From positions 1 to 7,066 of the forward strand of contig CAJOEG010000171.1 in NCBI GenBank assembly GCA_905233405.1: 7,066 nt of DNA, written 5' to 3'. This DNA comes from an uncultured Bacteroidales bacterium. Lineage in GTDB: Bacteria > Bacteroidota > Bacteroidia > Bacteroidales > ML635J-15. The notes beneath the pieces were generated by a model. It searched no databases, had not been told where the DNA came from, and saw only the letters and a program-made list of their open reading frames with translations. The position numbers and the translations under genes were made by a program. Below are positions 5,537-7,066 of this stretch, piece by piece; positions within the stretch are counted from its first letter, which is position 1, and each line of letters opens with the position of its first letter.

Positions 5537-7066
5537 AGGCGCAGAAATTACGCTTACTGCTATTCCATACGATAGCTTCCATTTTGTTGACTGGAATGAT
5601 GGCAACACCGACAATCCACGAACTATTGTTGTCTCTAGTGATTCGACTTTTGTGGCGAACTTTGAACCAGCAGAGGTTGTAATCTCAATAACTGCTCCTG
5701 TTAACGGAAGTACGATTTACACTTCGTCGGTAAGTGCAACCGTTGAGGTGTTCAACTTTGAGGTTGGCATCGATGGCAACATTTCTTTTGCAATCGACGA
5801 TGAAGAAGCGATTATAGGAACTGAAACTTCTCATACTTTCAACGACCTTACAAATGGACAGCATACTATCACGGCAAGCCTTGTTGCAACCGACCAGAGC
5901 ATAGTTGCAACAACTTCAACGACATTTACCGTAAATCTAGTAGAACCTGCTTATACTGCAATAAGCGACATTCAATATACTGCCGACAATAGCGGAGATT
6001 CTCCTTTGAGCAACCAGACCGTTTGGGTAAGAGGAATAGTCACCGCACTCGACAGCGACAATTTCTATATTCAGGATGCCGAAGCTGCATGGAGCGGACT
6101 TTACATATATAATACTAATTCGTCTCAGACTCCTTCTATCAACGACAGTGTTGTAGTTACTGGTACAATATCAGAAAACTATGGTCTTACAGAACTCATT
6201 TCAACTGAAATCATAAACAAGGGTTCATCAGCTCCTATAAACGGACTTACACTTGCAAGCATCAGTGAAATAGGTGAGGCATACGAAAGCGTACTTGTAA
6301 CAGTAACAGGAACATGTACCAACATTGGCGGAACAAAGAAGTGGACAATTAGCGACGGAACTTCAATTGTAGTATTCGGTCTTACCTACACTCCTACAGT
6401 GGGTACATCTTATACGGTAACAGGTATTGTTGACTGGCTCGGAACCGATGGTTTTTGGGAACTCAAGCCACGCTATGAAAACGACATCGTTGTACTTACA
6501 GAATCATCCTATACCATCACCGTCCTTTCAAACAATGATGCATACGGTATGGTTTCGGGCGGTGGTACTTACGAAGAGGGATCTTCTGTTGTAATTTCAG
6601 CAATGCCTTACGAAGGCTACCGTTTTGTGCAGTGGAACGATGGAAACACAGACGATATGCGCACAATCACGGTTACAAGCGACAGCACATTTGTGGCAAA
6701 CTTCGAGGCGGAACAAGCACAACAATACACAATTACTGTTCTCTCAAGCAACGAAGCATACGGCTCCGTTTCGGGTAGCGGAACATACTACGATGGTGAT
6801 ACTTTGGCAATCTTTGCAATGCCAAATGACGGTTATAACTTTGTTTCGTGGAACGATGGCGACGAGTCCAGTCCGCGAACTATTGTGGTTACAAGCGACT
6901 CCACTTTTATTGCCGATTTCGTTAAGTGCGAAATAACATACGCCATCGATACTGTGGTAAACAATTTTGTCACCGTTGGCGACCACACATTCTATTCCAC
7001 TGGCAACTACACATTTGCCGTATCGCACGAAACTGCTTGCGACACCATTTACGACATACGCCTTCG
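5391..7066 (+). CDS. BspA-like surface protein, C-terminal part: InlB-type repeats, Ig-like and OB-fold-like domains (3' end outside window)
   Basis: This frame continues the gene begun at 3323 and stays open to the window edge (558 codons). It opens inside an InlB-type repeat (DGNTNNPRTIIVTSDTTFVANFEA). A second InlB-type repeat follows at 5469-5666. An Ig-like domain (ITAPVNGSTI, FNDLTNGQHTITASLVATD) lies at about 5676-5940. A region at about 5946-6495 resembles the OB-fold domains of secreted Bacteroidota proteins (VWVRGIVTALDSDNFYIQDA, SGLYIY, DSVVVTGTISENYGLTEL). Two more InlB-type repeats lie at 6510-6707 and 6726-6920. The last 40 residues match the module just before the T9SS sorting domain in the preceding gene, so a sorting domain is predicted soon after the window ends. 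There is no believable independent start at 5391; the first ATG in frame (5508) lies in the middle of a repeat. The domain naming is by pattern recognition; the OB-fold call is the least certain. Confidence 0.82.
5469..5666 (+). repeat. InlB-type repeat 2
   Basis: It reads YNITVLSNNDAYGMVSGGG, then ITLTAIPYDSFHFVDWNDG and TFVANFE. It shares a 19-residue stretch, ITVLSNNDAYGMVSGGGTY, with repeat 3, although an Ig-like and an OB-fold-like domain stand between them. Confidence 0.85.
6510..6707 (+). repeat. InlB-type repeat 3
   Basis: It reads YTITVLSNNDAYGMVSGGG, then AMPYEGYRFVQWNDG and TFVANFE. The DNA is close to repeat 2 over its first 70 bases by eye, a possible target for recombination that would remove or duplicate the domains between. 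Confidence 0.85.
6726..6920 (+). repeat. InlB-type repeat 4
   Basis: It reads YTITVLSSNEAYGSVSGSG, then AMPNDGYNFVSWNDG and TFIADF. It follows repeat 3 after a six-residue linker and has the intact FVSWNDG motif used to diagnose the deletion in repeat 1. Confidence 0.85.
6945..7066 (+). repeat. Pre-sorting-domain module, copy 2 (BspA-like gene, cut by window end)
   Basis: It encodes IDTVVNNFVTVGDHTFYSTG and continues to ACDTIYDIRL at the window edge. By position it corresponds exactly to 2876-2997 in the preceding gene, which predicts a T9SS sorting domain beginning within about 10 residues beyond the window. Confidence 0.85.

Larger units (their letters stand above)
3323..7066 (+). pseudogene. 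Whole BspA-like gene, interrupted by one frameshift and cut by the window edge
   Basis: The two frames above are one gene. At the break, the repeat motif FVSWNDGNT (as at 6840-6866) reads FVS then shifts frame to DGNT; restoring five bases (TGGAA) between TCA (5387-5389) and CGACGGC gives a perfect repeat. The restored product exceeds 1,240 residues within the window. The clean open frame after the break argues for a recent loss or a sequence error. If real, it removes the secretion signal from a surface adhesin. Confidence 0.75.

Noticed and set aside
5443..5682. Short + strand open frames in the InlB-repeat region (5443-5682, 6625-6936) and a - strand frame at 6744-7028
   Set aside because: The codon frame starting at 5391 is open to the window end and gives clear domains; these are shadows of it.

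Overview
The window looks like part of a Bacteroidota (probably Bacteroidales) chromosome or metagenome contig, with a possible complication in the first kilobase. The evidence for Bacteroidota is a gene ending in a type IX secretion (T9SS) type A sorting domain, a C10-family (streptopain-like) peptidase fold, a BspA-type leucine-rich repeat protein, divergent InlB-type repeats, and a TAnnTTTG promoter box. All real genes lie on the + strand.

Layout: (1) 2-571 is the 3' end of a MoxR-family AAA+ ATPase. (2) 572-708 is a gap with a perfect short palindrome and G-rich tract that runs up to the next start codon. (3) 709-3244 is a secreted C10-peptidase-like protein: signal peptide, an unrecognised N-terminal region, C10 prodomain, C10 catalytic fold, CUB-like domain, InlB-like repeat, Ig-like region and T9SS sorting domain. 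It is split by a frameshift near 1593-1612. (4) 3245-3322 is a gap with a Bacteroidota-type promoter. (5) 3323 to the window end is a large secreted BspA-like protein: signal peptide, about 17 leucine-rich repeats, two InlB-type repeats, an Ig-like domain, an OB-fold-like domain, two more InlB-type repeats, and the start of the same pre-sorting module seen in gene 3. It is split by an apparent 5-base deletion at 5387-5391.

The two large genes look like a pair of cell-surface proteins exported by Sec and then T9SS. As read here, both would end early and lose the C-terminal sorting signal. The coding frame after each break is open for more than 500 codons, so the breaks are either recent or sequence/assembly errors.

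The most interesting points are these. The C10-like protein has lost all three of the catalytic Cys, His and Asn of SpeB while keeping the surrounding scaffold, so it appears to be a pseudoprotease. Base composition jumps from about 29% to about 43% GC near position 1020, inside that gene, which suggests a gene fusion, a recombination joint or a chimeric contig. I see no RNA genes, CRISPR array, transposase or integrase. I do not see a clear new multi-gene system; the pseudoprotease and its chimeric 5' end are the best leads.
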